Source: Stappia stellulata DSM 5886
Lineage (GTDB): Bacteria > Pseudomonadota > Alphaproteobacteria > Rhizobiales > Stappiaceae
Length of the DNA stretch: 64,000 nt
NCBI RefSeq assembly: GCF_000423705.1
Contig: NZ_KE384083.1
Span: forward strand, 434,001-498,000
Direction: 5' to 3'
Part shown: in pieces, positions 50,647 to 59,576 of the stretch
How the letters are laid out: every line of letters begins with the position of its first letter
Position numbering within the stretch: the first letter of the stretch is position 1
Notes under the pieces: model-generated
What the model was told of the DNA's origin: nothing
Seen by the model: the letters and a program-made list of their open reading frames with translations, nothing else
Databases searched by the model: none
Made by a program: the position numbers and the translations under genes

Positions 50647-52064
50647 GCGACAGACCGTTTCGGCTCTGGCCCGGCTCGCTCGGTGGACAACTGATCGCGC
50701 TCCTGCTGATTGCGTTGATCGTCGCGCAATGCCTGACGCTGTGGCTCTTCGCAGGAGAGCGCAGGGTCGCGCTGGTGGAAATGGCCCGTACGACCTTCCT
50801 GTCGCGTACGGTCTCGCTGGTGCGCCTGCTGGAAGCGACGCCACAGGCCCAGCATGCCGACATCCTCCAGGCTGTCTCCAGCCCGCTGCTCTGGTTTCAT
50901 GTGGACGACACAGCCGTGCTGCTGGAAAGCGGCGACCGAGCCGGGGAACGACGGTTCGTGCGCTTCCTGAAGGAAGAACTGGGCGAGGATCGCGACGTTC
51001 GCGTCGACGTCGTGCCCGGGCCGCGCGCCCTTCGCAAGACGGAGCCCCGCCAGTTCCGCGAAAGGCCGCGCCCGCCCGACGCGACAGACCGGCCCGACCG
51101 CGACACGCGGCGCCGGCGCTGGCACAGAGGTCCGATCTCGCTGACCATGAGCGTCGCGCTTGCCGACGGCCGCTGGCTCAATGCGGCAACGCGGTTTCGC
51201 TTGCCGACGCATTCCTTCTATCCGCTGCTTGTCTCCATCGGGCTGATGGCGCTCGCAATCGTGGGCGTCGTCGCCATCACCATCCAGCGTCTGACACGCC
51301 CCTTGCGTGGGCTGTCGGCGGCCGCCGAACGGCTCGGGCGGGGCGAGGATGTCGCGCCGCTTGCCGAAACCGGGCCCACGGAAATCCGTGGCACGGTGCA
51401 GGCGTTCAATGTCATGCAGGACCGCCTCACCCGTTTCGTGCGCGACCGCACAAGGATGCTCGCCGCGATCAGTCATGACCTGCGGACGCCGATCACCTCC
51501 CTGCGCATCCGCGCGGAGTTCATCGAGGATGACGAAAACCGCGAAAAGATGATCGAGACGCTCGACGAGATGCAGCGCATGGTGGAAGCCGCGCTGGCCT
51601 TTGCCCGCGACGAGGCAGCACGGGAAGCGGCAACGAAAGTAGACCTCGGCGAATTCATCGACGCCATCGCGGAAGATTACCGGGACATGGGGCAGGAAGT
51701 CTCCTTCACGCCGCCCCCCGAGCGCGTGGTCGCCCGCTTCCGGCCATTGAGCCTCAAGCGGGCCCTGCGCAACCTGATCGACAATGCCGTGCGCTACGGC
51801 GAGGCCGCCGACCTCGTTGTCGCGGCCACGCGCGACGGAGCGGAGATCCGGGTGCGCGACCGGGGCCCGGGCATTCCCGAGGCCCGCCTCGGCGATGTTT
51901 TCGACCCCTTCGTGCGGCTGGAAGAATCGCGGTCCGAAGACACCGGCGGCATCGGTCTCGGACTGTCGATCGCCCGCTCCATCGTTCAGGCTCACGGCGG
52001 TTCCCTGACGCTGGAAAACCGCTCCGGCGGCGGACTTGAGGCGCGCGTGACACTTCCCGCATGA
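50643..52064 (+). CDS. Sensor histidine kinase, EnvZ-like
   Basis: A 473-residue inner-membrane kinase. A first membrane helix is at about 16-37 (LIALLLIALIVAQCLTLWLF), then a periplasmic sensor domain (about 38-187) with an Arg/Pro/Asp-rich end (RERPRPPDATDRPDRDTRRR), a second helix near 195-217 (LVSIGLMALAIVGVVAIT) and HAMP (TRPLRGLSAAAERL). The H-box is MLAAISHDLRTPIT with phospho-His H278; N-box LIDNAVRYG, G1 RDRGPGIP, F-box FDPFVRLEE, G2 GGIGLGLSIARSIV are all present. The signal it senses is unknown. It overlaps the response regulator by ATGA, so the two form one operon. Confidence 0.94.
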   Translation: MSDRPFRLWPGSLGGQLIALLLIALIVAQCLTLWLFAGERRVALVEMARTTFLSRTVSLVRLLEATPQAQHADILQAVSSPLLWFHVDDTAVLLESGDRAGERRFVRFLKEELGEDRDVRVDVVPGPRALRKTEPRQFRERPRPPDATDRPDRDTRRRRWHRGPISLTMSVALADGRWLNAATRFRLPTHSFYPLLVSIGLMALAIVGVVAITIQRLTRPLRGLSAAAERLGRGEDVAPLAETGPTEIRGTVQAFNVMQDRLTRFVRDRTRMLAAISHDLRTPITSLRIRAEFIEDDENREKMIETLDEMQRMVEAALAFARDEAAREAATKVDLGEFIDAIAEDYRDMGQEVSFTPPPERVVARFRPLSLKRALRNLIDNAVRYGEAADLVVAATRDGAEIRVRDRGPGIPEARLGDVFDPFVRLEESRSEDTGGIGLGLSIARSIVQAHGGSLTLENRSGGGLEARVTLPA

Positions 52065-52304
52065 GCGCATCTCGATTCGAACTTGCCGCCCGGGGCGCCG
52101 GGTTCGGGAACCGTTTTGTTGCAACGCACAGTTTCACGGCCGTACATTCGGCGGATTTCCGGAACAATCGCAGATCGTTAGCGTGAAAACGCCGTCGTAG
52201 TTTCGCAAGCCGCTTGATTTTCACGGCCCTGTTTCACAATGATTGCGCCGGAAGGGGTGCCGTTCCGCAGCAGCGGCAGGGCGGCCCGGGCAAGAGGAAA
52301 CGGC

Positions 52305-52700
52305 ATGGCCAACCTTGCTTCGCAGTCATCGGGCAGCCAACGGCCCCGAACGGTTGTCGACGAGCGACGCTCGACGCCTCGGGCCAATGGCTCGACCCAG
52401 GTGATGGTCATCACCATGCGGGGGCCGATCCCGGCACGGATGCTCGACGTGAGCCTGACCGGATGCCGGATCCGCTGCCCGGATCTGCCGAGGTTTGCCA
52501 TCAGCGCGCGCATCGCCATTCTTGCCTACGGGCTTGAAATCCTCGCAGAACAACGCTGGCGCAACGGCACACACTCCGGCTGGCGGTTTGTCTACAGCGC
52601 CGCGGAACAGGACCGGTTGAAAGCGCTGCTTCGTCGGGACGGCTCCGGCCTGCTCTTGAACGAACGCATCGGCCGGTCCTTTCGAACGTCTCCGCACTGA
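52305..52700 (+). CDS. PilZ domain protein
   Basis: A 131-residue cytosolic protein with a PilZ-like pattern: DERRSTPR with the Arg pair at its start and, after a strand, RMLDVSLTGCRIRC, the D-x-S-x-x-G motif. In PilZ proteins these two parts bind cyclic di-GMP. The last part (EQRWRNGTHSGWRFVYSAAE) closes the barrel. The first arginine motif is E-R-R rather than the usual R-x-x-x-R, so c-di-GMP binding is likely but not certain. ATG 52305 follows GAGGAAA; a start at 52239 is possible. It is single and convergent with malate synthase, separated by a GC-rich hairpin. Confidence 0.82.
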   Translation: MANLASQSSGSQRPRTVVDERRSTPRANGSTQVMVITMRGPIPARMLDVSLTGCRIRCPDLPRFAISARIAILAYGLEILAEQRWRNGTHSGWRFVYSAAEQDRLKALLRRDGSGLLLNERIGRSFRTSPH

Positions 52701-52707
52701 CGCGAAA

Positions 52708-52731
52708 GGGGCGGCTCTGTCGAACCGCCCC
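52708..52731. terminator. Hairpin between PilZ gene and glcB
   Basis: GGGGCGG (52708-52714) and CCGCCCC (52725-52731) form a seven-base-pair stem eight bases past the PilZ stop. It also follows glcB on the minus strand, so it can end both transcripts; no long T-run on either side. Confidence 0.5.
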
Positions 52732-52762
52732 GGCGTCTTGTCCTCGATGGCCGAAAGCCCGG

Positions 52763-54937
52763 TCAGCCGCGCTGCGCGGCCTTCGCCTCCAGGCGACGGG
52801 CATGCAGCACCGGCTCGGTGTAGCCCGACGGCTGCTCGCGGCCCTTGAACACCAGATCGCAGGCCGCCTGGAAGGCGACGGACCCGTCGAAATCGGCTGC
52901 CATCGGGCGATAGAGCGGATCGCCGGCGTTCTGCTTGTCGACCACGGCCGCCATACGCTTCATCGTTTCCGTCACCTGCTCCTCGCTGCAAACGCCGTGG
53001 CGCAGCCAGTTGGCGATATGCTGGGAAGAAATGCGCAGGGTGGCGCGGTCTTCCATCAGGCCGACGTCGTTGATGTCCGGCACCTTGGAACAGCCGACAC
53101 CCTGGTCGACCCAGCGCACGACATAGCCGAGGATCCCTTGGGCGTTGTTGTCGAGTTCGGACTGGATTTCCTCCGCCGACCAGTTCGGGCGCTCCGCCAC
53201 CGGGATCGACAGGATGTCGTCGAGGCTGGCCCGGCCGCGCGCCTTGAGTTCGGCCTGGCGCGCTGCAACGTCGACAACGTGATAATGCAGCGCATGGAGC
53301 GTCGCCGCCGTCGGCGAGGGAACCCATGCGGTCGAGGCGCCGGCGCGGGGATGGCCGATCTTCTGCTCCAGCATCGCCTGCATCAGGTCGGGCATCGCCC
53401 ACATGCCCTTGCCGATCTGGGCGTGACCGGGAAGCCCGCACTCCAGCCCCACGTCGACGTTCCAGTTTTCATAGGCCTGGATCCAGGCGGCCGCCTTCAT
53501 GTCGCCCTTGCGGATCATCGGGCCGGCTTCCATCGAGGTGTGCATCTCGTCGCCGGTGCGGTCGAGGAAGCCGGTGTTGATAAAGCACACGCGTGCCGAG
53601 GCCGCGCGAATGCACTCCTTGAGGTTGACCGTGGTGCGGCGCTCCTCGTCCATGATGCCCATCTTCAAGGTGTTGGGCTGAAGGCCCAGCGCCTGTTCGA
53701 TGCGGGTGAACAGCATCTCGGAAAAGGCGACCTCCTCCGGCCCGTGCATCTTCGGCTTGACGATGTAAAGCGAGCCGGCACGGGAGTTCATCCGCCGCCC
53801 GCCGCCATCGGAGCCGCCGGTGCCGATATCCTGCATGGCAATCAGCGCGGTCATCATGCCGTCCAGCATGCCTTCCGGCACCTCCGCGCCATCGCGGTCG
53901 AGAATCGCGGGCGTCGTCATCAGGTGGCCGACGTTGCGCACCAGCATCAGCGACCGTCCGTGCAGGCGAAGCTCGCCCCCCATCGGCGTGGAGTAGGTGC
54001 GGTCGCCGGCCATGCGGCGCTCAAGCGTCTTGCCACCCTTTTCGAAACTCGCGACCAGATCGCCCTTCAACAGGCCGAGCCAGTTGCGATAGGCGACAAC
54101 CTTGTCCTCGGCATCGACGGCCGCGACGGAATCCTCGCAATCCATGATGGTCGAGACCGCCGATTCCAGAACGATATCGGAAATACCCGCGCCGTCGGAG
54201 CCACCGATCGGGCTGGAGCGATCGATGACGATCTCGGCATGCAGGCCGTTCTTGACCAGAAGCACCGACTGCGGGGCGTCGGCGGCGCCGCGATAGCCGG
54301 CGAATTGCGACGGGTCGGCGAGCGTCATCGCCGCTCCGCCGGCCCCGGCCACTTGCAAGGCGCCTTCGACAACGGACAGGCCGGTCGCATCGCTCCAGTC
54401 CCCGTCGAGCTCGAAACGTTCATTTAGGATGGCGCGGGCGAAGGCGATCACCTCGGCGCCGCGCGCCGGATCGTAGCCGCCGCCGGACGGCGTGCTGCCC
54501 ATGGCGTCGGTGCCGTAGAGCGCATCGTAGAGCGAGCCCCAGCGGGCATTGGCCGCATTCAGCGCATAGCGCGCGTTGGTGATCGGCACGACGAGCTGCG
54601 GACCGGCGAGCGTCGCGATTTCCGGATCGACATTCTCCGTCGTGACGGAAAACGCCTCGCCCTCGGGAACCAGATAGCCGATCTCCTTCAGGAAGGTCTT
54701 GTAGGCGCCAAGATCGACCGGACCGGGATTTGCCCGGTGCCAGTCGTCGATGCGCGCCTGGAGCGCATCGCGTCTGGCCAGGAGACCGCGGTTTCCGGGA
54801 GCAAGATCGTGGATGATCTGAGACAATCCGTTCCAGAAATCCTGTGACGTCACGCCGGTTCCCGCCAGCGCTTCATCCTCGACAAAACGGTGAAGCTTGG
54901 CGTCGATCTTCAGTCCGGCAATTTCAATGCGATCCAT
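52763..54937 (-). CDS. glcB: Malate synthase G
   Basis: Condenses glyoxylate with acetyl-CoA to malate. The 724-residue monomeric form (G) is seen throughout: [138 protein letters not shown]. The catalytic base Asp is in the C-terminal third ([20 protein letters not shown] region). ATG 54937 ([19 protein letters not shown]) is the family start; upstream codons are open but unlike it. Isocitrate lyase and glycolate oxidase genes are not in this window, so whether it serves the glyoxylate shunt or glycolate use cannot be told. Single gene. Confidence 0.96.
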   Translation of the reverse strand: MDRIEIAGLKIDAKLHRFVEDEALAGTGVTSQDFWNGLSQIIHDLAPGNRGLLARRDALQARIDDWHRANPGPVDLGAYKTFLKEIGYLVPEGEAFSVTTENVDPEIATLAGPQLVVPITNARYALNAANARWGSLYDALYGTDAMGSTPSGGGYDPARGAEVIAFARAILNERFELDGDWSDATGLSVVEGALQVAGAGGAAMTLADPSQFAGYRGAADAPQSVLLVKNGLHAEIVIDRSSPIGGSDGAGISDIVLESAVSTIMDCEDSVAAVDAEDKVVAYRNWLGLLKGDLVASFEKGGKTLERRMAGDRTYSTPMGGELRLHGRSLMLVRNVGHLMTTPAILDRDGAEVPEGMLDGMMTALIAMQDIGTGGSDGGGRRMNSRAGSLYIVKPKMHGPEEVAFSEMLFTRIEQALGLQPNTLKMGIMDEERRTTVNLKECIRAASARVCFINTGFLDRTGDEMHTSMEAGPMIRKGDMKAAAWIQAYENWNVDVGLECGLPGHAQIGKGMWAMPDLMQAMLEQKIGHPRAGASTAWVPSPTAATLHALHYHVVDVAARQAELKARGRASLDDILSIPVAERPNWSAEEIQSELDNNAQGILGYVVRWVDQGVGCSKVPDINDVGLMEDRATLRISSQHIANWLRHGVCSEEQVTETMKRMAAVVDKQNAGDPLYRPMAADFDGSVAFQAACDLVFKGREQPSGYTEPVLHARRLEAKAAQRG

Positions 54938-55188
54938 GGCCTCGGACACTCCCTGTGTTTGATGCGACAGCACGACCGCAGCCGCGCCGCGAATGACGTT
55001 GCCGGACTTTCCCAAACACAGGCTAACCGGTCAATCTGACACAAATCTAAAAGACTTGATCCAAAAAGGAAAAAATGGAACGCGGCCGACCCTACGTCGA
55101 ATTCAGGTGCAGCAACTCAAAATACACGCTTTAATTGCCCTCTCTCATTCGACCACAGGCGCCACGCATGGGCGCAAGGAGATGTTCG

Positions 55189-55773
55189 ATGCAGGACGGA
55201 GACCTGGCGTTCAGCGTAATCGGAAGTGCCGACAACGCGATCTCGGCGGTCACCAGCGGCTACCGGGGCGCACGTGTCAATCATATGGGCGTGGTGGTCG
55301 CGACCCATCACGGCACGTTCGTCCTGGAGGCGTTCCCCCCGGAAGTGCGCCTGACGAAATTCGAGGTTTTTTCCCGCCGCTCGCAGACGGAAAATGGCGA
55401 GCCGCGCCTCCTCTTCGGCCGCTTGAAAGCACCGCACCGGCACCTGATCGACGATGCGCTGCGCTATGGCATAGAACAGCGCAACATTCCCTACGACCAG
55501 CTCTACCTGACCGGCGAAGGCGCCCTCTATTGCAGCGAGCTCGTCGTCGACATGTTCCGGCATGCCAATGAGGGCACACCGTTCTTCCCGGAACGCCCGA
55601 TGAGCTTCCGCGACAGCACAACCGGTGAGATCCACACCGACTGGGTGGCGTATTACGCCTACTTCGGCATGACGGTTCCAAGCGGAGAGCCAGGCTCCAA
55701 TCCGGGCGACATCAGCAAGGATCCGCGTCTGGAGATCTATCTGGCGACCGGTCCGATCCCCGGCCTTTCCTGA
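55189..55773 (+). CDS. YiiX/YebB-like permuted NlpC/P60 cysteine hydrolase
   Basis: A 194-residue protein with the circularly permuted NlpC/P60 (YiiX/YebB) order: His first, Cys last. H32 lies in ARVNHMGVVV, a Glu follows in VLEAFPPEV (E47), and the nucleophile C115 is in ALYCSELVVDMF. In typical NlpC/P60 the Cys comes first. Such enzymes cleave amide or thioester bonds, in some cases of lipids or peptidoglycan. No signal peptide is seen, so it acts in the cytosol. ATG 55189 has CAAGGAG upstream. It stands alone, divergent from malate synthase with a 250-base gap and followed by the DMT gene 176 bases on. Confidence 0.82.
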   Translation: MQDGDLAFSVIGSADNAISAVTSGYRGARVNHMGVVVATHHGTFVLEAFPPEVRLTKFEVFSRRSQTENGEPRLLFGRLKAPHRHLIDDALRYGIEQRNIPYDQLYLTGEGALYCSELVVDMFRHANEGTPFFPERPMSFRDSTTGEIHTDWVAYYAYFGMTVPSGEPGSNPGDISKDPRLEIYLATGPIPGLS

Positions 55774-55948
55774 AACCGGTCGCCGCTTTCGCTTTCTTCA
55801 CCGCGGCTTGCATCCCGCGACACAATTCGTCATACGATACCGTACACGCCCGTACGGTCACGCTGTTGCTGCCAGACCGGATACGCGGCCCCATCTTCCA
55901 ACGGTGCCCTGCCGGTGCAGGGGTCGTCTTCCCGTTTCTGGCTGGTCC

Positions 55949-56899
55949 ATGCTGTCATCCCACAAGACCCTTCGCGCATGGTTTTTCGCGCAACCGATCC
56001 TGCTCCTTTGCCTGACCGCGCTGTTTTGGGCCGGCAACACGATCGCCGGACGGTTGGCGATCGACCAGGTCTCGCCGCTGGCCGTCGTGTTCCTGCGCTG
56101 GGTCGCCGTGTCGGGCATCATGGTCGCGCTCTACGGGCGTCAGGTGCGCGCCGAATGGCCGATCCTGAAACGCCATCTGCCGGTGATGGTGCTGATGGGG
56201 GTGTTCGGCTACACCGCTTTCAATGCACTTTTCTACATAGCCGCGCACAAGACGACAGCGCTGAACCTCGGAATCATCCAGGGGTCGATGCCGATGTTCG
56301 TACTGCTCGGCGCGCTGGTCATCCTGCGCACGCCGATCCGCGCCGTGCAGGCCTGCGGCGTGCTTCTGACCATGTCCGGTGTCGCCTTCATCGCCAGTCA
56401 GGGCGATCTTTCACGGCTCGCGGGACTTGAAATCAATCCCGGCGACGCGCTGATGATCCTCGCCTGCCTGCTCTATTCGCTCTATGCGGTCCTGCTGCGC
56501 AAACGTCCGGCGGTGTCGGGAATGGTGTTTTTCACCGTGCTCTCGGTGATTGCGGCCATCGTCTCGGTGCCGGTGTTCGCGGTCGAGCTCGTGCAGGGCA
56601 CGCAGCAATGGCCGACGCCCAAGGGCTGGCTCGTCGTCGCCTATATCTCGATCTTTCCCTCGTTCCTGTCGCAGATCTTCTTCATGCGCGGCGTGGAGCT
56701 GATCGGCCCGGGCCGGGCGGGCGTCTTCATCAACCTCGTTCCGATCTTTTCGTCGTTTCTCGCCGTCGTTCTTCTGGGAGAGCCCTTTCATTTCTATCAC
56801 GCTGCAGCGCTGGTGCTGGTGCTGATGGGGATTGCCCTGTCGGAAAGAAAGGCAAAACAGCGTGCGACGACGCCGGCGTCTGCCTCCGAGCGGGGGTGA
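55949..56899 (+). CDS. DMT-family exporter with two EamA domains
   Basis: A 316-residue inner-membrane transporter with ten predicted helices in two EamA halves. The first half begins PILLLCLTALFWAGNTIAGR and the second is marked by MILACLLYSLYAVLLRKRP. Typical features are FLRWVAVSGIMVAL in helix 2 and GVELIGPGRAGVFINLVPIF in the seventh to eighth helices, where EamA proteins have conserved Pro. Members export amino acids, nucleobases or drugs; this one cannot be assigned. ATG 55949 fits the usual short N-terminus; the frame is open upstream without similarity. A second transporter gene follows 78 bases later, probably independent. Confidence 0.9.
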   Translation: MLSSHKTLRAWFFAQPILLLCLTALFWAGNTIAGRLAIDQVSPLAVVFLRWVAVSGIMVALYGRQVRAEWPILKRHLPVMVLMGVFGYTAFNALFYIAAHKTTALNLGIIQGSMPMFVLLGALVILRTPIRAVQACGVLLTMSGVAFIASQGDLSRLAGLEINPGDALMILACLLYSLYAVLLRKRPAVSGMVFFTVLSVIAAIVSVPVFAVELVQGTQQWPTPKGWLVVAYISIFPSFLSQIFFMRGVELIGPGRAGVFINLVPIFSSFLAVVLLGEPFHFYHAAALVLVLMGIALSERKAKQRATTPASASERG

Positions 56900-56976
56900 C
56901 AACCCGGCCTTAACGCGATTTGACTACATGCAGATGATCGCCGGACTGGCCGGCCGTCCCGTGAGGTAGCCACGTC

Positions 56977-59514
56977 ATGCAAGCGCCGCTGTTCATTGCC
57001 GCCATTGCCGGCCTGCTCGTGCTGATTTCCCTGATCCAGCCGATGGCACAAAGGCTGAAGGTGACATCGTCCGTGCTCCTGGCACTCGTCGGCGTGGCAA
57101 TCGGCCTGCTGGCCGCCTGGCTGCTTTATACGCCGCGCACCAACGCCTTCAACGAAATCGCCGGCGTCTTCGTCAACCTGCCGCTCGATTCGCAAGGCAT
57201 CCTGAACATCTTCCTGCCGGTGCTTTTGTTCCAGACAACCCTGACGCTCGACGTCAGACGCATGATGGAAGACGCCGGCGTCATTTTCGTCATGGCCGTT
57301 GTCGCCGTGCTGGTGGCGACAGCCTTCATCGGACTGGCGCTTGCCCCCTTTTCCGGTCTCTCGCTGGTTGCCTGCCTGTTGCTCGGTGCCATTGTCGCCA
57401 CGACCGATCCGGTCGCCGTCGTTTCGATCTTTCGCGACATCGGCGCGCCGGCCCGGCTCGGGCGTCTGGTGGAAGGCGAAAGCCTGCTGAACGACGCAGC
57501 CGCCATCGCTCTCTTCGTCATTCTGCTCGGCGCCCTCACCGGCGCACAGACAACCGACCTTGCAGCCGGTCTCAGCCTGTTTTTCTGGAAGTTCGCCGGC
57601 GGGATCGTCCTTGGATACATTGCCGGACAAATCCTGGTGCACCTCCTGCCCTTCGTGCGCGATTTCCGCCTCGCGCAAGTGACCCTGAGCTTCGCCCTGC
57701 CGTATCTGGTCTACGTCAGCGCAGAGTATATGGCCGACGTGTCGGGCGTGGTCGGCGTGGTCATGGCCGGCATCGTCATCAACCTCACCGGACCGTCGCG
57801 AGTAACGCCGGACGGCTGGACCTATCTCAACGACGTCTGGGAACAGATCGCCTTCTGGGCCTCCTCGCTGATCTTCATGCTTGCCTCGATCCTGATCCCC
57901 AAGCTTCTCGTCAACGTCGGCCTGGACGATCTTTTTCTCCTGGCCATCGTGATCGTGGCCGCCCTTGCCGCGCGAGCGGTGGTGCTTTTCGGACTGCTGC
58001 CCCTGCTCAGCCGGCTTCGGCTCTCGCAGCCGGTCAGCCTGCCCTACATGACGGTGATGCTATGGGGCGGCATGCGCGGCGCAATCACACTGACACTCGC
58101 CCTCGGCGTCACGGAAAACGACGCGATCGATCCGCAGGTTCAGCAATTCGTCGCGGTGCTCGCCACCGGCTTCGTGCTGTTCACGCTGCTCGTCTATGGC
58201 ACCACCTTGAAACCGCTGATCAAACTCTTCCGCCTCGACCGGCTGTCGCCGCTTGATAGCGCCATGCGCAGCCAGGTGCTGGACCTCGCAGGCTCCAACG
58301 TCCGCGAGGGCGTGGAGCAGGCAGCGTCGGAGTACCGGATCGCCCAGCCGGTCGCCGAGCGCGTGCAGGCGGACTACCGCAAACGACTTGCGGATGCGCC
58401 CGGCGCGACGCGCGCCGAGGAAGACATCCTCGATCGCGACCGCATCACCGTCGGTCTGGTGTCGATCTCCAACCGCGAACGCGAAATCGTCCTGCGGCAC
58501 TTGCGCCAGCGCACCGCATCCATTCACACGGCCGAGATGCTGCTGGCGAAAATCGGGAACATCGCGGATCGCGCCCGCGCGGGCGGTCGTCTCGAATACA
58601 ATCGCGCCGCGCGCGAGGCGCTGGCCTTTCCGCGCACGATGCGCGTCGCGCAATGGTGCCAGCGTCGGCTCAAATACGAGGGCTGGCTGGCCCGTCTTCT
58701 CGCCGACCGCTACGAAATGCTGCTGCTCAGCCGCATCGCGCTGGATGAACTCACCGTCTTCAACCGCTCGAGGATCTCCGCCCTTCTGGGAGAGCGCGTC
58801 GCGGAAATCCTGAACGAGATTCTCGATCTCCGTCACGAGGCGACAACCACCGCGCTGGAGGCGTTGCGCCTGCAGTACCCCGACTACGCCGACAGCCTGG
58901 ACCAGCGTTTTCTGCAAAAGGCGGCGCTGCGGATGGAGGAAGACGCCTATCGTGCCCTCTTGTCGCAAAACCTCATTGGCGAGGAACTCTATTCCAGCCT
59001 CGCAAAAGCCGTTCAGGAAGCCAGGGCCCGCGCCGATGCGCGTCCGAAGCTCGACATGGGAATGCGCACCACCGAGCTCACGGCCCAATTGCCGCTGTTC
59101 CAGAACCTGCCGCAGGAGCGGATCCAGAAGATCGCGCATCTCATGCGGCCCCGCTTTGCCGTGCCTGGCGACCACCTGATCGCCAAGGGCGAACGGGGCG
59201 ACGCCGCCTATTTCATTTCCTCGGGCGCGGTCGAGGTGATCACGGAAAGCCGACGCATCCGTCTCGGTCGGGGCGACGTCTTCGGCGAAATCGCATTGCT
59301 GACCGGCGAGCCGCGCACGGCCGATGTGCGCGCGCTCGGCTACTGCAACCTCCTCGTCTTGTCGCGCACAGACTTCAAGCAACTGATGGACAAGGATCCG
59401 GATCTGCAGAACCACATCGCCGCGACTGCGGAGCAACGTCAGGCGATGAATGCCAAGGCGGCCGGTCCCGACACGGACACCGAACACACAGAACCGCACG
59501 ACAGCGTTCGCTAG
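56977..59514 (+). CDS. CPA1-type cation/proton antiporter with cNMP-binding tail
   Basis: An 845-residue membrane protein. Residues about 5-410 form a 12-13-helix CPA1 (NhaP/SynNhaP-like) antiporter: the TDP motif at 143-145 in GAIVATTDPVAVVSIF, the catalytic N172-D173 in GESLLNDAAA, and LWGGMRGAITLTLALGV at about 365-381. A long helical cytosolic segment (about 430-715) follows, then a cyclic-nucleotide-binding-type barrel (about 720-815): LPLFQNLPQERIQKIAHLM, GDHLIAKGERGDAAYFISSG, RGDVFGEIALLTGEPRTADV. The cNMP signature FGEIALLTGEPRTA is well kept, so regulation by a nucleotide is plausible. Typical CPA1 proteins are near 400-550 residues without this tail. Gene starts 78 bases after the DMT exporter; ends convergent with the sigma-54 regulator. 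Confidence 0.92.
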   Translation: MQAPLFIAAIAGLLVLISLIQPMAQRLKVTSSVLLALVGVAIGLLAAWLLYTPRTNAFNEIAGVFVNLPLDSQGILNIFLPVLLFQTTLTLDVRRMMEDAGVIFVMAVVAVLVATAFIGLALAPFSGLSLVACLLLGAIVATTDPVAVVSIFRDIGAPARLGRLVEGESLLNDAAAIALFVILLGALTGAQTTDLAAGLSLFFWKFAGGIVLGYIAGQILVHLLPFVRDFRLAQVTLSFALPYLVYVSAEYMADVSGVVGVVMAGIVINLTGPSRVTPDGWTYLNDVWEQIAFWASSLIFMLASILIPKLLVNVGLDDLFLLAIVIVAALAARAVVLFGLLPLLSRLRLSQPVSLPYMTVMLWGGMRGAITLTLALGVTENDAIDPQVQQFVAVLATGFVLFTLLVYGTTLKPLIKLFRLDRLSPLDSAMRSQVLDLAGSNVREGVEQAASEYRIAQPVAERVQADYRKRLADAPGATRAEEDILDRDRITVGLVSISNREREIVLRHLRQRTASIHTAEMLLAKIGNIADRARAGGRLEYNRAAREALAFPRTMRVAQWCQRRLKYEGWLARLLADRYEMLLLSRIALDELTVFNRSRISALLGERVAEILNEILDLRHEATTTALEALRLQYPDYADSLDQRFLQKAALRMEEDAYRALLSQNLIGEELYSSLAKAVQEARARADARPKLDMGMRTTELTAQLPLFQNLPQERIQKIAHLMRPRFAVPGDHLIAKGERGDAAYFISSGAVEVITESRRIRLGRGDVFGEIALLTGEPRTADVRALGYCNLLVLSRTDFKQLMDKDPDLQNHIAATAEQRQAMNAKAAGPDTDTEHTEPHDSVR

Positions 59515-59576
59515 CGAACGCAGCCCGTCGATCGGCGGGCCACCCAAGGTGATCCTTCGCCATCCGTGAAGCAGCG

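Noticed and set aside
52802-54427. A 541-codon plus-strand frame opposite glcB
   Set aside because: Shadow of malate synthase G, which is complete on the minus strand.
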